Source of the DNA: an uncultured Pelagibacteraceae bacterium
GTDB lineage: Bacteria > Pseudomonadota > Alphaproteobacteria > Pelagibacterales > Pelagibacteraceae
Assembly (NCBI GenBank): GCA_902623785.1
Contig: CACNVG010000002.1
Span: 1 to 64,000, forward strand
DNA: 64,000 nt
Direction of reading: 5' to 3'
Of the stretch, positions 34,704-42,826 are shown in pieces. A model generated the notes under the pieces. It had not been told where the DNA came from and searched no databases. It saw only the letters and a program-made list of their open reading frames with translations. A program made the translations under genes and the position numbers. The number at the start of each line of letters is the position of its first letter. Position 1 is the stretch's first letter.

Positions 34704-35677
34704 AAAATGCTTTTATAACTGGTGGATTGGGCTTTATCGGTTCAGAGCTAGCAAAATCTTTAATAAAAAACAAAATAGTTAAAAAATGTATAATTCTAGA
34801 TAATTTTGGGAGCTTCATTAATCCATTAAAAAGTAATTTTAAGGATTATCGTCAACAAAGATTAGACAATGTAAAAAATATTTTAATTGAGAGAGGAGAC
34901 GCGAGTAATGAACAAATTGTTTTAAAGCTTCTTCAGAAATATAAACCAGAGTATATTTATCACACTGCAGCATTACCATTAGCAAAAATAGATAATTTAA
35001 ATGCAAAAGAAGCTAGCATTGGATCTGTAGATGCTACAAGAAACATATTGGAGAGTTTAGTATTTGTTAAAAACAATAATAAAAAATATAATTTTAAAAG
35101 GTTTGTTTATTTTTCATCGAGTATGATCTACGGCGATTTTAAAACAAAAATTATTAATGAAAGTTCTAATGCAAATCCAAAAGAAATATATGGTACATTA
35201 AAATTGGCAGGTGAAGTAATAACAAAAGGGCTTTCAAACTATTATAATATTCCATATACAATAATTAGACCATCAGCAGTCTATGGACCAAAAGATATGA
35301 ATCAAAGAGTTAGTCAGATCTTTATAAACAAAGCTTTAGCAGGTACAAATATTAATATTCATGGAAAAGATGAAAAGTTAGATTTTACTTACATTGAAGA
35401 TTTAGTAAGAGGAGTAATTTTGGCGTCTACCAAAAAAAATGGAATTAATAACACTTTTAATATAACAAATGGAAGAGGAAGATCTTTACTTGAATTTGTT
35501 ACTATATTAAGAAAGTATTTTCCAAATTTGAAGTACAAATTAAAAAGTCGAGATAAATTTCGTCCCAAAAGAGGTACTTTGTCGATCCAAAAAGCAAAAA
35601 AACTAATTGGCTACAAACCTAAGATAAGTTTAGAAGAAGGAATTAATAAATATTTAAAATTTCTAAAAAAAATTTAA
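34700..35677 (+). CDS. NAD-dependent nucleotide-sugar epimerase/dehydratase
   Basis: A 325-aa extended SDR. NAD motif ITGGLGFIGSELA at 6-18, FSSSMIYGDF with the catalytic Ser/Thr region, and YGTLK as the YxxxK active site. RPSAVYGPKD is the substrate-binding stretch. It would epimerise or dehydrate an NDP-sugar for a surface glycan. It is translationally coupled to the DegT aminotransferase gene upstream and convergent with the GT4 gene 3 bases further on. Confidence 0.85.
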   Translation: MKNAFITGGLGFIGSELAKSLIKNKIVKKCIILDNFGSFINPLKSNFKDYRQQRLDNVKNILIERGDASNEQIVLKLLQKYKPEYIYHTAALPLAKIDNLNAKEASIGSVDATRNILESLVFVKNNNKKYNFKRFVYFSSSMIYGDFKTKIINESSNANPKEIYGTLKLAGEVITKGLSNYYNIPYTIIRPSAVYGPKDMNQRVSQIFINKALAGTNINIHGKDEKLDFTYIEDLVRGVILASTKKNGINNTFNITNGRGRSLLEFVTILRKYFPNLKYKLKSRDKFRPKRGTLSIQKAKKLIGYKPKISLEEGINKYLKFLKKI

Positions 35678-35680
35678 AGC

Positions 35681-36895
35681 TTATATAAGCTGATTATAAA
35701 TTTTTACGTACTTTGAGGCAATAATTTTTGGATCATAATTCAATATTTTTTCCGCTGCATGTTTATTTATTAAAGAGTTTTTATTTACCTCATTTGCAAG
35801 CCATTCAATACCTTTCTTTAAACCATCAGACGAAAAATCATTTACAACATATCCACTCTTTTTATGATCAACTATTTCTGAAATACTTGTATTATCAAAA
35901 CATACAACTGGTGTACCACAATACATTGCCTCTGCAAAAGTTTTAGGCCAAGCATCATGGATTGAAGATGCCACAAATAAGTCTGCACTGGAATACACTT
36001 CATTCAAAAGATTTGTTTCATCTATAAATCCCATTGATTTATACTCTATTCCAATTTCGTCCAAAACCTTGTGAGACCAAAATTTTCCAAATATTAATAA
36101 AAAATATTCCTTTTTATTAATTTGTCTAAGTGTATCTAAAAATAAATTCCAACCTTTTCTTTTACTTTGCGGATTTTGAGCTCCATATAAAATTATTTTT
36201 TTTTTGGTGGAAATTTTCAAATTATTTCTAGCTTTATCTTTTGAAAGATTATTAAAATTTTTTAAATCTATATTATTATCTATTTGCATTATTTTTTTAT
36301 TTTTTAATATCTCGCTTTGTTCAGCTATTCTTTTCATCCATTTACTCGTAGTTACAAAATGGATATTTTCTTTAAAACAATTCTTCTTAAATCTTCGCAC
36401 AAATTTAGCTAAAAAACCCCTTTCATATTTTTCGAAGTCCATTGTATAGTGTGAGCCGCCAGTAAATGGCCACATATCCCTGATTGTCCATACAACAGGT
36501 TTTTTTATTTTAGAAATTGATTTAAGATTTATAAAACCTTCACCTAACCAGTGAATATGAATTATATCAGCTTCTTTATATTCCTTTATTTTGGTTAAAT
36601 CGAAACCAAAGAAGTTAAACGTAAATGTTTCGCGCGGACTGTGTAAAAAAATTGTTTTTAAAGTTTTTTCAATTAAAATAAAAAAGTTTTTTAACACATT
36701 TGAATAAAGGCTTTTATTTAGGTAAATAAAATGATCATTCTTAACATTTTGATTATTTTCATCGTTTAGTATTTTGGAGTTTATTTTTAATCCTAATAAA
36801 GCTTCATGAAAAATATAAGCTCCTTTAAATACACCATTACTTTTTTTACCACCAACAATATGCAAGACATTGATTTTTTTCTCTTGTTCAGTCAT
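35681..36895 (-). CDS. Family 4 glycosyltransferase
   Basis: A 404-aa GT-B transferase. An N-terminal HIVGGKKSNGVFKGA, an IHIHWLGEGFINL acceptor region, and KPVVWTIRDMWPFTGGSHY occur in the first half. The nucleotide-sugar half has the family-4 pattern SSADLFVASSIHDAWPKTFAEAMYCGTPVV, with the E-x7-E motif read as DAWPKTFAEAM. It adds a sugar to a surface glycan. It follows the formyltransferase gene by 11 bases on the same strand, so they are one transcript. Confidence 0.87.
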   Translation of the reverse strand: MTEQEKKINVLHIVGGKKSNGVFKGAYIFHEALLGLKINSKILNDENNQNVKNDHFIYLNKSLYSNVLKNFFILIEKTLKTIFLHSPRETFTFNFFGFDLTKIKEYKEADIIHIHWLGEGFINLKSISKIKKPVVWTIRDMWPFTGGSHYTMDFEKYERGFLAKFVRRFKKNCFKENIHFVTTSKWMKRIAEQSEILKNKKIMQIDNNIDLKNFNNLSKDKARNNLKISTKKKIILYGAQNPQSKRKGWNLFLDTLRQINKKEYFLLIFGKFWSHKVLDEIGIEYKSMGFIDETNLLNEVYSSADLFVASSIHDAWPKTFAEAMYCGTPVVCFDNTSISEIVDHKKSGYVVNDFSSDGLKKGIEWLANEVNKNSLINKHAAEKILNYDPKIIASKYVKIYNQLI

Positions 36896-36906
36896 TATTA
36901 AATTAC

Positions 36907-37740
36907 TTAATTATACTTTATCTTAAATTTATATATTAGCAAAATTCCATCAAAAAATTTAAGGTACAAATTATTTTTTTTAAATTTATATTCTTTAATC
37001 ATATCGATATTTTTTTGTAACAACCTAGATTTATAGAGATATATTTTTTTTTTCTTTAAAACAATAAATGCTGGATAGTTTTTTTCTGAGGATGCTCTAA
37101 TGATATTATGAGCATATAAGCTGCTGCTTTTTGAAATGTTAATTCTACTATCATTTTTGGATCTTTGTTTCCAAAATTTTTTTTGCTTAGTGGAAAAATT
37201 GGTTAGTTTTTTTCTTTTAATTATGTGATCAATTGAGTCTATACATAGCTTTGGAAATAAGTTATTTGCTTTTAATTTAACAATATCCAAATTATCATTT
37301 TTATTTATCTTAAAAGATCTTTGTAAGATTAAAGGACCGCCATCAATTTTTTCATTCATTTTAATTGAACTAATATATATTTTACTTTCTCCATTTATAA
37401 TTTGCCAATTTAATGGCGAGCCACCTAAATAATGTGGGATTCTTCCACCATGAATATTAATCGAGCAATATTTTGGGATATTTATTATTTCTTTTTTTAT
37501 TATTTTTGGGAAACCACAACATAAAATAAAGTCAGGTTTTTCAGCAGCTAATTTTGTAAGTATTTTTTTTGATTTTTCAAAATAAATTATTTTTTTATTA
37601 AATTTTTTTATTTTTGAAACTAAATTTTCTGTTAAAAATTTTTTAGAAAGAACGATCAGATTTATCTTGTATCTTTTTTTTAAACTTTTAATTATGTTTA
37701 TTGATCTCTCGTTGTTTGTAAAAATTATAATTTTTTTCAT
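36907..37740 (-). CDS. Formyltransferase-family protein, probably sugar N-formyltransferase
   Basis: A 277-aa protein with the formyl-transferase catalytic triad: N95 and H97 in SINIHGGRIPHYLGGSPLNW and D133 in EKIDGGPLIL. It uses N10-formyl-THF. It is too divergent from tRNA-Met formyltransferase and lies with a sugar aminotransferase and epimerase, so formylation of an amino sugar is the best guess. The C-terminal part is very Lys-rich and diverged. A 95-base gap with no clear feature separates it from the divergent aminotransferase IV gene. Confidence 0.78.
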   Translation of the reverse strand: MKKIIIFTNNERSINIIKSLKKRYKINLIVLSKKFLTENLVSKIKKFNKKIIYFEKSKKILTKLAAEKPDFILCCGFPKIIKKEIINIPKYCSINIHGGRIPHYLGGSPLNWQIINGESKIYISSIKMNEKIDGGPLILQRSFKINKNDNLDIVKLKANNLFPKLCIDSIDHIIKRKKLTNFSTKQKKFWKQRSKNDSRINISKSSSLYAHNIIRASSEKNYPAFIVLKKKKIYLYKSRLLQKNIDMIKEYKFKKNNLYLKFFDGILLIYKFKIKYN

Positions 37741-37835
37741 AAATTTATACTCACAAAATAAATTTTTAGTTTGACTTCCAAACTTTAATAAGTGAAATAC
37801 ATAAAAAAATTTGTTTTTTCAATCTTATCAAATAA

Positions 37836-38582
37836 ATGGTAAATTTTTTATTAAAAAAATCCTATCAAATTGATAATCTTAAAATTTTAAAATTTAAAGA
37901 TTTGTGGGGTTCAAATGGTGTATTCACCACAATTAGACTTATTGGAAAACCAGGAAAACTTGTTTTATTTGAAAGTCATATAAATGGATTAATAAAGTCT
38001 CTCAAGAAATACAAGATTTATTCTCAAAATTTAGAAAAAATTATACGACATTTAATTGAGTCAAACATTAATAAAAATATCAAATATGATCACTTATTGC
38101 GAGTTGCTTTAACAAGAAAAACTATATCAATTTCAATACGTAAACGGATTAAACCTTATAAAAACTTTGAACTTAAAATTATAAATTATAGAAGAACTGA
38201 TCCTGAAACAAAAAATCTTTATTATAAAAAGATTCTTAAAGAATTGAATAAATATAACCCAAGTAAAACTGACATAGCTTTAGTTTACAGGGGAAAAATT
38301 TTAGAAACTTGCACCTCGAATATTTTATTCTTGAGAAACAAAAAATATTTTACACCAAAAAATAATTGTTACATTGGAAACACAATTAATTACTTAAAAA
38401 GTAAGATCAAAATTTCATTTAAAGATATTTATTATAAAGATGTGAATAAATTTGATGAGATCATGTTAATAGGTTCAGGAAAAGGCGTAACACCTATTAA
38501 GTATATTAAAGAAATCAATTGGAAGAGTAAAAATAATTTTGGATATCAAAAAGTGAAAAAACATTTGAATTTTAAATCATAA
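37836..38582 (+). CDS. pabC: Class IV aminotransferase fold protein, PabC-like
   Basis: A 248-aa fold-type IV PLP protein. LWGSNGVFTTIRLI near residues 28-41 is the N-terminal motif. The PLP lysine is probably in LYYKKILKEL near 127-136. LVYRGKILETCTSNILFLR and TPKNNCYIGNTI are the standard core and cofactor-phosphate motifs. 4-Amino-4-deoxychorismate lyase is the best guess because pabBA-like genes lie 7.5 kb upstream; D-amino acid or branched-chain aminotransferase activity is possible. Its stop overlaps the HIT gene start by one base. Confidence 0.68.
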   Translation: MVNFLLKKSYQIDNLKILKFKDLWGSNGVFTTIRLIGKPGKLVLFESHINGLIKSLKKYKIYSQNLEKIIRHLIESNINKNIKYDHLLRVALTRKTISISIRKRIKPYKNFELKIINYRRTDPETKNLYYKKILKELNKYNPSKTDIALVYRGKILETCTSNILFLRNKKYFTPKNNCYIGNTINYLKSKIKISFKDIYYKDVNKFDEIMLIGSGKGVTPIKYIKEINWKSKNNFGYQKVKKHLNFKS

Positions 38583-38986
38583 TGAATGATCCTAACAATC
38601 CCTGTATATTCTGTAAAATTAATCAGAAGGAGCTATTATTTGAAAACGATTTTGCATATGCAGCTTCTGATAGTTACCCTGTTTCAAAGTTACACTCATT
38701 AGTTGTTCCAAAAAGATGTATAGAAAATTATTTTGAATTAAATGAAAAAGAAATCTTAGCTTGCAATGATCTTATAAAAAAATTGAAAAAAAAAATAATG
38801 TTAGAGGATAAATCAGTTAAAGGTTTTAATATTGGAACAAATGCTGGAAAGTTTGCGGGCCAATCTATTTATCATTGCCATATACATGTGATTCCAAGAA
38901 GAAAAGGAGATGTTGATAATCCACAAGGAGGAGTTAGATGCGTTATACCTTCAAAACAACATTATACGCGAAAAATTAAAAAATAA
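38582..38986 (+). CDS. HIT-family nucleotide-binding hydrolase
   Basis: A 134-aa HIT protein. The catalytic histidine triad is YHCHIHVIPRR (H-x-H-x-H) near residue 100, and zinc-type cysteines stand at CIFCKI (8-13). Members hydrolyse nucleoside phosphoramidates, AppA-like dinucleotides or adenylyl-amino-acid adducts. It is translationally coupled with the PabC-like gene but no functional link is evident. AprM starts 87 bases downstream. Confidence 0.88.
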   Translation: MNDPNNPCIFCKINQKELLFENDFAYAASDSYPVSKLHSLVVPKRCIENYFELNEKEILACNDLIKKLKKKIMLEDKSVKGFNIGTNAGKFAGQSIYHCHIHVIPRRKGDVDNPQGGVRCVIPSKQHYTRKIKK

Positions 38987-39072
38987 TGTTCTTATTGGGC
39001 AAATAGTGCGATTTAATCACTGTTGAACTATTTTTTTAAGTATACTAGTAATAATAAAATTTTTATAAAAAT

Positions 39073-39861
39073 ATGCTTACAACCAATCCATTTGCAATTT
39101 TAGCCGAAACAATTCCAATGATAGCAGTTCAATCTTTTGTAATCGTTATGGTTGGACTAGTTATTTTAGGCACGGTATTGGATATGATACATAAAAAAAA
39201 TGTTAAGTATTTTTTCAATAATGCAAAAAAAGCAAAAAAATCAGCCAAAAGAGAGTTGGGGGCTGGTGAAAGGTTAGCCGTTATCGGCAAAACAATAATT
39301 CATGATATTGGAACAACAGCCGAGCTAGGCTGGGGTAAAAGAAGAATTGCACATGTCCTAGGAATGTATGGAACAATCCTTTTTTGGATTGGCTCCGCAG
39401 CAATGATATTTTTTTATACCGATTCTCAAACTCCAAAAGTTTGGCCAATTCTTTGGCACGTAGGAGCAATAATGACTTGTTTAGGTGGATATTGGTTTTG
39501 GCTTTTTTTAAGAGTAGACGTTGCAGCTGAAGCAAATTCAGTATTTAGAATAATTACTGCAGATTTATTTGTGTTAGCACTCTTAGCCTCTGCTAGTTTT
39601 GGTTTAATTTGGTCTTATTTACAGTTTAATCAAATATTTGGATGGGACACTTTATTTCTAGTGCTTTTTGGAGTTTCAAATATAGTTTTATTTGGGGGCG
39701 TTTACTGGTCTAAATTTGCTCACATGTTCTATAAACCTGGAGCTGCGATACAAAAAAATTTAGCTGAAGCTGATGGTTCAAGAGATAATCTTCCCCCACC
39801 AGCAGATGCGCCAGAACAGTTTGGGCTTGGCATAAAAAGAGAAGAGCCAAAACACTATTAA
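39073..39861 (+). CDS. aprM: AprM, membrane partner of adenylylsulfate reductase
   Basis: A 262-aa protein with about five membrane helices (near 15-36, 94-115, 124-145, 160-185, 196-215), an N-terminal cytoplasmic loop rich in Lys, and a Pro-rich hydrophilic C-terminus. In the SAR11-type Apr lineage, a membrane protein of this kind precedes aprB and aprA and replaces the Qmo complex as the route for electrons into the quinone pool. Sequence motifs are few, so the call rests largely on topology and position: aprB follows 31 bases later. Confidence 0.8.
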   Translation: MLTTNPFAILAETIPMIAVQSFVIVMVGLVILGTVLDMIHKKNVKYFFNNAKKAKKSAKRELGAGERLAVIGKTIIHDIGTTAELGWGKRRIAHVLGMYGTILFWIGSAAMIFFYTDSQTPKVWPILWHVGAIMTCLGGYWFWLFLRVDVAAEANSVFRIITADLFVLALLASASFGLIWSYLQFNQIFGWDTLFLVLFGVSNIVLFGGVYWSKFAHMFYKPGAAIQKNLAEADGSRDNLPPPADAPEQFGLGIKREEPKHY

Positions 39862-39892
39862 TATGTTAGAATTAAAAAAGGAGATAAAATAA

Positions 39893-40363
39893 ATGTCAAC
39901 ATTTGTATACATGACTAGGTGCGATGGTTGTGGTCACTGTGTAGATATCTGTCCTTCAGATATTATGCATATAGATAAAAATATTAGAAGAGCAAAAAAC
40001 ATTGAGCCAAATTTTTGTTGGGAATGTTACTCTTGTGTTAAAGCTTGTCCTAATCATGCGATAGATGTAAGAGGCTATGCTGACTTTGCCCCGATGGGTC
40101 ATAGCGTAAGAGTAAGAAGAGAAGAAGAAAAAGGAACGATTTCTTGGAAAATAAAATTCAGAAATGGAACAGAAAAAGATTTTGTATCTCCGATAACAAC
40201 AAAGCCCTGGGGAAAGTTCATTCCAAAACTTGCTGATGGTGATAAACCTAATCAAGGAGAAATTAATTCTCAAATACTTTATAATGAACCTCACGGTTTA
40301 AATACTGATAAAGATCTTCCAACTTTAGATAAGAACTCCTTTAAAAAAGGAGTTTATTATTAA
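39893..40363 (+). CDS. aprB: Adenylylsulfate reductase beta subunit
   Basis: A 156-aa ferredoxin-like subunit with two 4Fe-4S sets: C10, C13, C16, C20 (RCDGCGHCVDICPSD) and the second in NFCWECYSCVKACPNHAI. The C-terminal tail wraps AprA in known structures, and this one ends KKGVYY. It conducts electrons between the AprA flavin and the membrane partner. The stop overlaps the aprA start by one base. Confidence 0.95.
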   Translation: MSTFVYMTRCDGCGHCVDICPSDIMHIDKNIRRAKNIEPNFCWECYSCVKACPNHAIDVRGYADFAPMGHSVRVRREEEKGTISWKIKFRNGTEKDFVSPITTKPWGKFIPKLADGDKPNQGEINSQILYNEPHGLNTDKDLPTLDKNSFKKGVYY

Positions 40364-42222
40364 TGCCTAAAAATAAAACTGTCTTTGAAGATTGCGATGT
40401 ACTAATTGTTGGTGGTGGTATGGCAGGAACTGGTGCTACTTTTGAAGCTAGACACTGGGGAAGAAACTTAAAAATCATTTGTGTTGAAAAAGCAAACATT
40501 GATAGAAGTGGTGCAGTAGCTCAGGGACTTTATGCAATTAACTGTTACATGGGAATGCAGTGGGGAGAAAACCAGCCAGAAGATCATGTAAGATATGCTA
40601 GAAATGATTTGATGGGACTAGTTAGAGAAGACTTAGGTTATGACATGGCAAGACACGTAGACTCAACTGTTCATATGTTTGATGAGTGGGGATTGCCTAT
40701 GATGAAAAATAAAGAGACAGGCAGATACCAAAGAGAAGGTAAATGGCAAATAATGATTCACGGCGAAAGTTATAAACCGATCGTTGCTGAAGCTGCAAAA
40801 AAGTCAGCTGATAAGATTTACAATAGGATAATGATAACGCATCTTCTTAAAGATGAAGAAAATGAAAATAGAGTCGCTGGGGCAGTTGGTTTTAATATGA
40901 GAACTGGCGACTATCATGTATTCAAAGCTAAAGCAGTAATTATAGCTGCTGGTGGAGCATCACATATATTTAAACCCAGAGCAGTTGGTGAAGGTATGGG
41001 AAGAACTTGGTATGCACCATGGAGTAATGGCTCAGCTTACGCACTTCCGATAGCAGCTGGCGCTAAGATGACACAAATGGAAAATAGAATTGTGCTTTGT
41101 AGATTTAAGGATGGTTACGGTCCTGTTGGTGCTTATTTTTTACATTTAAAAACTTATACGCAAAATGCTAACGGGGAGAACTATGAAAAGAAATGGTACG
41201 ATGCAACAAAAAAACTTGTTGGTGAATATATAGATCATCATCCAACTCCAACTTGTTTAAGAAATCACGCGTTTATTCAAGAAGTAGCAGCAGGTGGTGG
41301 ACCAATCCACATGGTAACTAAAGAAGCTTTTCAAGATCCTCATTTAGAAACTGTTGGTTGGGAAAACTTTTTAGGTATGACAGTGGGTCAAGCCGTAGTG
41401 TGGGCATCACAAAACATAGATCCAAAGTATACTAATCCAGAATTAACAACTTCAGAGCCTTATGTTATGGGTTCACATGCAACGTGTTCAGGAGCATGGG
41501 TAAGTGGTCCAGAGGACATAGCACCAGATGATTATTTTTGGGGATATAACAGAATGATGTCTGTAGAAGGTTTATTTGGAGCAGGTGACACCGTTGGAGG
41601 AAGTGCTCACAAATTTTCATCAGGTTCCTTTACTGAAGGAAGACTAGCCGCAAAAGCTGCAGTAAAATATATTGAAGATAAAAAAGCTAATAATATTAAA
41701 GTAAGTGAGAAACAGTATAACGACTTAAAAGACGTAATTTATAAACCTTTAGAAAACTATACGGTAGGAAGAAATGAAATAACTGGAGGCACAGTTTCTC
41801 CAAGTTATATTTCACCTATACAGGGCCTACAAAGACTTCAAAAAATCATGGATGAGTATTGTGGTGGTATTACTAATAATTATATGACAAATGATAACCT
41901 TCTAAAAAAAGGTTTAGAATTGTTAGATTGGCTTCAGGAAGACTTAGAAAATGTAGGAGCAGAAGATTATCACCAGTTGATGAGAGCATGGGAGCTAAAA
42001 CATAGAGCATTAACATCTCAATGTGTTACTGAGCACACTTTATTTAGAGAAGAAACTCGTTGGCCAGGATACTATTATAGAGGCGATCATATGAAATTAG
42101 ACGATGAAAATTGGCATTGTTTAACAGTATCAAGAAGAGATCCTGAAACAGGTAAGTTCACAATGGAAAAAAAACCTGTTTATCACATAGTTGACGATAA
42201 AGAGAAAAAAAAAGCATCTTAA
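40363..42222 (+). CDS. aprA: Adenylylsulfate reductase alpha subunit
   Basis: A 619-aa flavoprotein of standard length. FAD motif VLIVGGGMAGTGATFEARHW at 11-30, DRSGAVAQGLYAINCYMG, the GGASHIF FAD segment, and HKFSSGSFTEGRLAAKAAVKY near the end of the capping region. It interconverts sulfite plus AMP and APS. The neighbours here (sulfite-producing enzymes and a sulfite permease) indicate the oxidative direction: sulfite to APS, with electrons going through AprB and AprM. No sat or apt gene lies in the window. Confidence 0.95.
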   Translation: MPKNKTVFEDCDVLIVGGGMAGTGATFEARHWGRNLKIICVEKANIDRSGAVAQGLYAINCYMGMQWGENQPEDHVRYARNDLMGLVREDLGYDMARHVDSTVHMFDEWGLPMMKNKETGRYQREGKWQIMIHGESYKPIVAEAAKKSADKIYNRIMITHLLKDEENENRVAGAVGFNMRTGDYHVFKAKAVIIAAGGASHIFKPRAVGEGMGRTWYAPWSNGSAYALPIAAGAKMTQMENRIVLCRFKDGYGPVGAYFLHLKTYTQNANGENYEKKWYDATKKLVGEYIDHHPTPTCLRNHAFIQEVAAGGGPIHMVTKEAFQDPHLETVGWENFLGMTVGQAVVWASQNIDPKYTNPELTTSEPYVMGSHATCSGAWVSGPEDIAPDDYFWGYNRMMSVEGLFGAGDTVGGSAHKFSSGSFTEGRLAAKAAVKYIEDKKANNIKVSEKQYNDLKDVIYKPLENYTVGRNEITGGTVSPSYISPIQGLQRLQKIMDEYCGGITNNYMTNDNLLKKGLELLDWLQEDLENVGAEDYHQLMRAWELKHRALTSQCVTEHTLFREETRWPGYYYRGDHMKLDDENWHCLTVSRRDPETGKFTMEKKPVYHIVDDKEKKKAS

Positions 42223-42237
42223 AAGGACTTTAAAATT

Positions 42238-42588
42238 ATGAGCTTCACATCAAAGACTGATGATGAAATTATAAAATTGGCTAATCCAATATGGTTAAAT
42301 CTTATTAAGTCTTCAAATATGAAAGATTATGGTGGTTTTACTAGGGATTTCTCTTCTCAAATGCTTTATGGGGCTAATGAGGTTGAGCTAGGCAAACAAT
42401 GGGCAAGCAATAAACTAATCTCAAGTTTGACGGATAATTTCAGAGCTTTTGGCTGTTTAAGACGAGGTATGCACGTGACTGTATTATTTAAGCAGACAAG
42501 CACTACAGAAGAGGGCGAGTTCTTGGGAAGACTGGTACTTGGGGAAGAGGGCGGCGCAGTCAAAGTATTTGGAGCGACAATTTTTTAA
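42238..42588 (+). CDS. Conserved-looking 116-aa protein in the apr operon
   Basis: A soluble 116-residue protein with a start 15 bases after the aprA stop (ribosome site AAAAGGA). There is no signal peptide. The first half is polar and helical; the second is beta-rich and well structured (NFRAFGCLRRGMHVTVLFKQ, then GEFLGRLVLGEEGGAVKVFG). The overall outline (helices followed by a bent sheet) is compatible with an NTF2/SnoaL-like fold, but that is only an impression. No family identified. Its close coupling to aprA suggests a role in sulfite oxidation or AprBA assembly. Confidence 0.65.
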   Translation: MSFTSKTDDEIIKLANPIWLNLIKSSNMKDYGGFTRDFSSQMLYGANEVELGKQWASNKLISSLTDNFRAFGCLRRGMHVTVLFKQTSTTEEGEFLGRLVLGEEGGAVKVFGATIF

Positions 42589-42624
42589 AAAATTCTTGCA
42601 AAGGTACCTCTTAAGGTGTAATTG

Positions 42625-42780
42625 ATGTTTATGCTTGAATATTTCCAAAAACACACAAACTCTTTCAAGCACATATTTAATTTAAAAATATTATCAAATA
42701 TCAATACTAAAATCGCTCTTTATGTTGGTCTAGCTGCATATTGGGTAGTGATGTTGTCTAGCACTTTCTTTGGGTTTTAA
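42625..42780 (+). CDS. 51-aa membrane microprotein in the apr-tauE interval
   Basis: A short ORF (ATG 42625; a second ATG at 42631) behind a possible AAGGTG ribosome site. The first 29 residues are polar (MFMLEYFQKHTNSFKHIFNL...), the rest forms one hydrophobic helix, TKIALYVGLAAYWVVMLSST, ending FFGF. Single-pass membrane topology is predicted. It fills almost all of the 238-base interval between the 116-aa gene and tauE. A role as a small partner of AprM or of the TauE-type permease is conceivable, but only by position. Confidence 0.5.
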   Translation: MFMLEYFQKHTNSFKHIFNLKILSNINTKIALYVGLAAYWVVMLSSTFFGF

Positions 42781-42826
42781 ATATCAAACAGTTGACTTTA
42801 ATAATTTTGAGGAATAGTTAATCTCA

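Noticed and set aside
37741-37835. Possible regulatory element in the gap before the PabC-like gene
   Set aside because: Only poly-A/T runs were seen, with no dyad or conserved motif.
39001-39072. Promoter TTGAAC / TATACT before aprM
   Set aside because: The two hexamers are only 12 bases apart, too close for a standard promoter.
39073-42222. Apr genes as part of dissimilatory sulfate reduction
   Set aside because: No dsr, qmo or sat genes are visible, AprM is the partner instead of Qmo, and the neighbours release sulfite, which fits oxidation.
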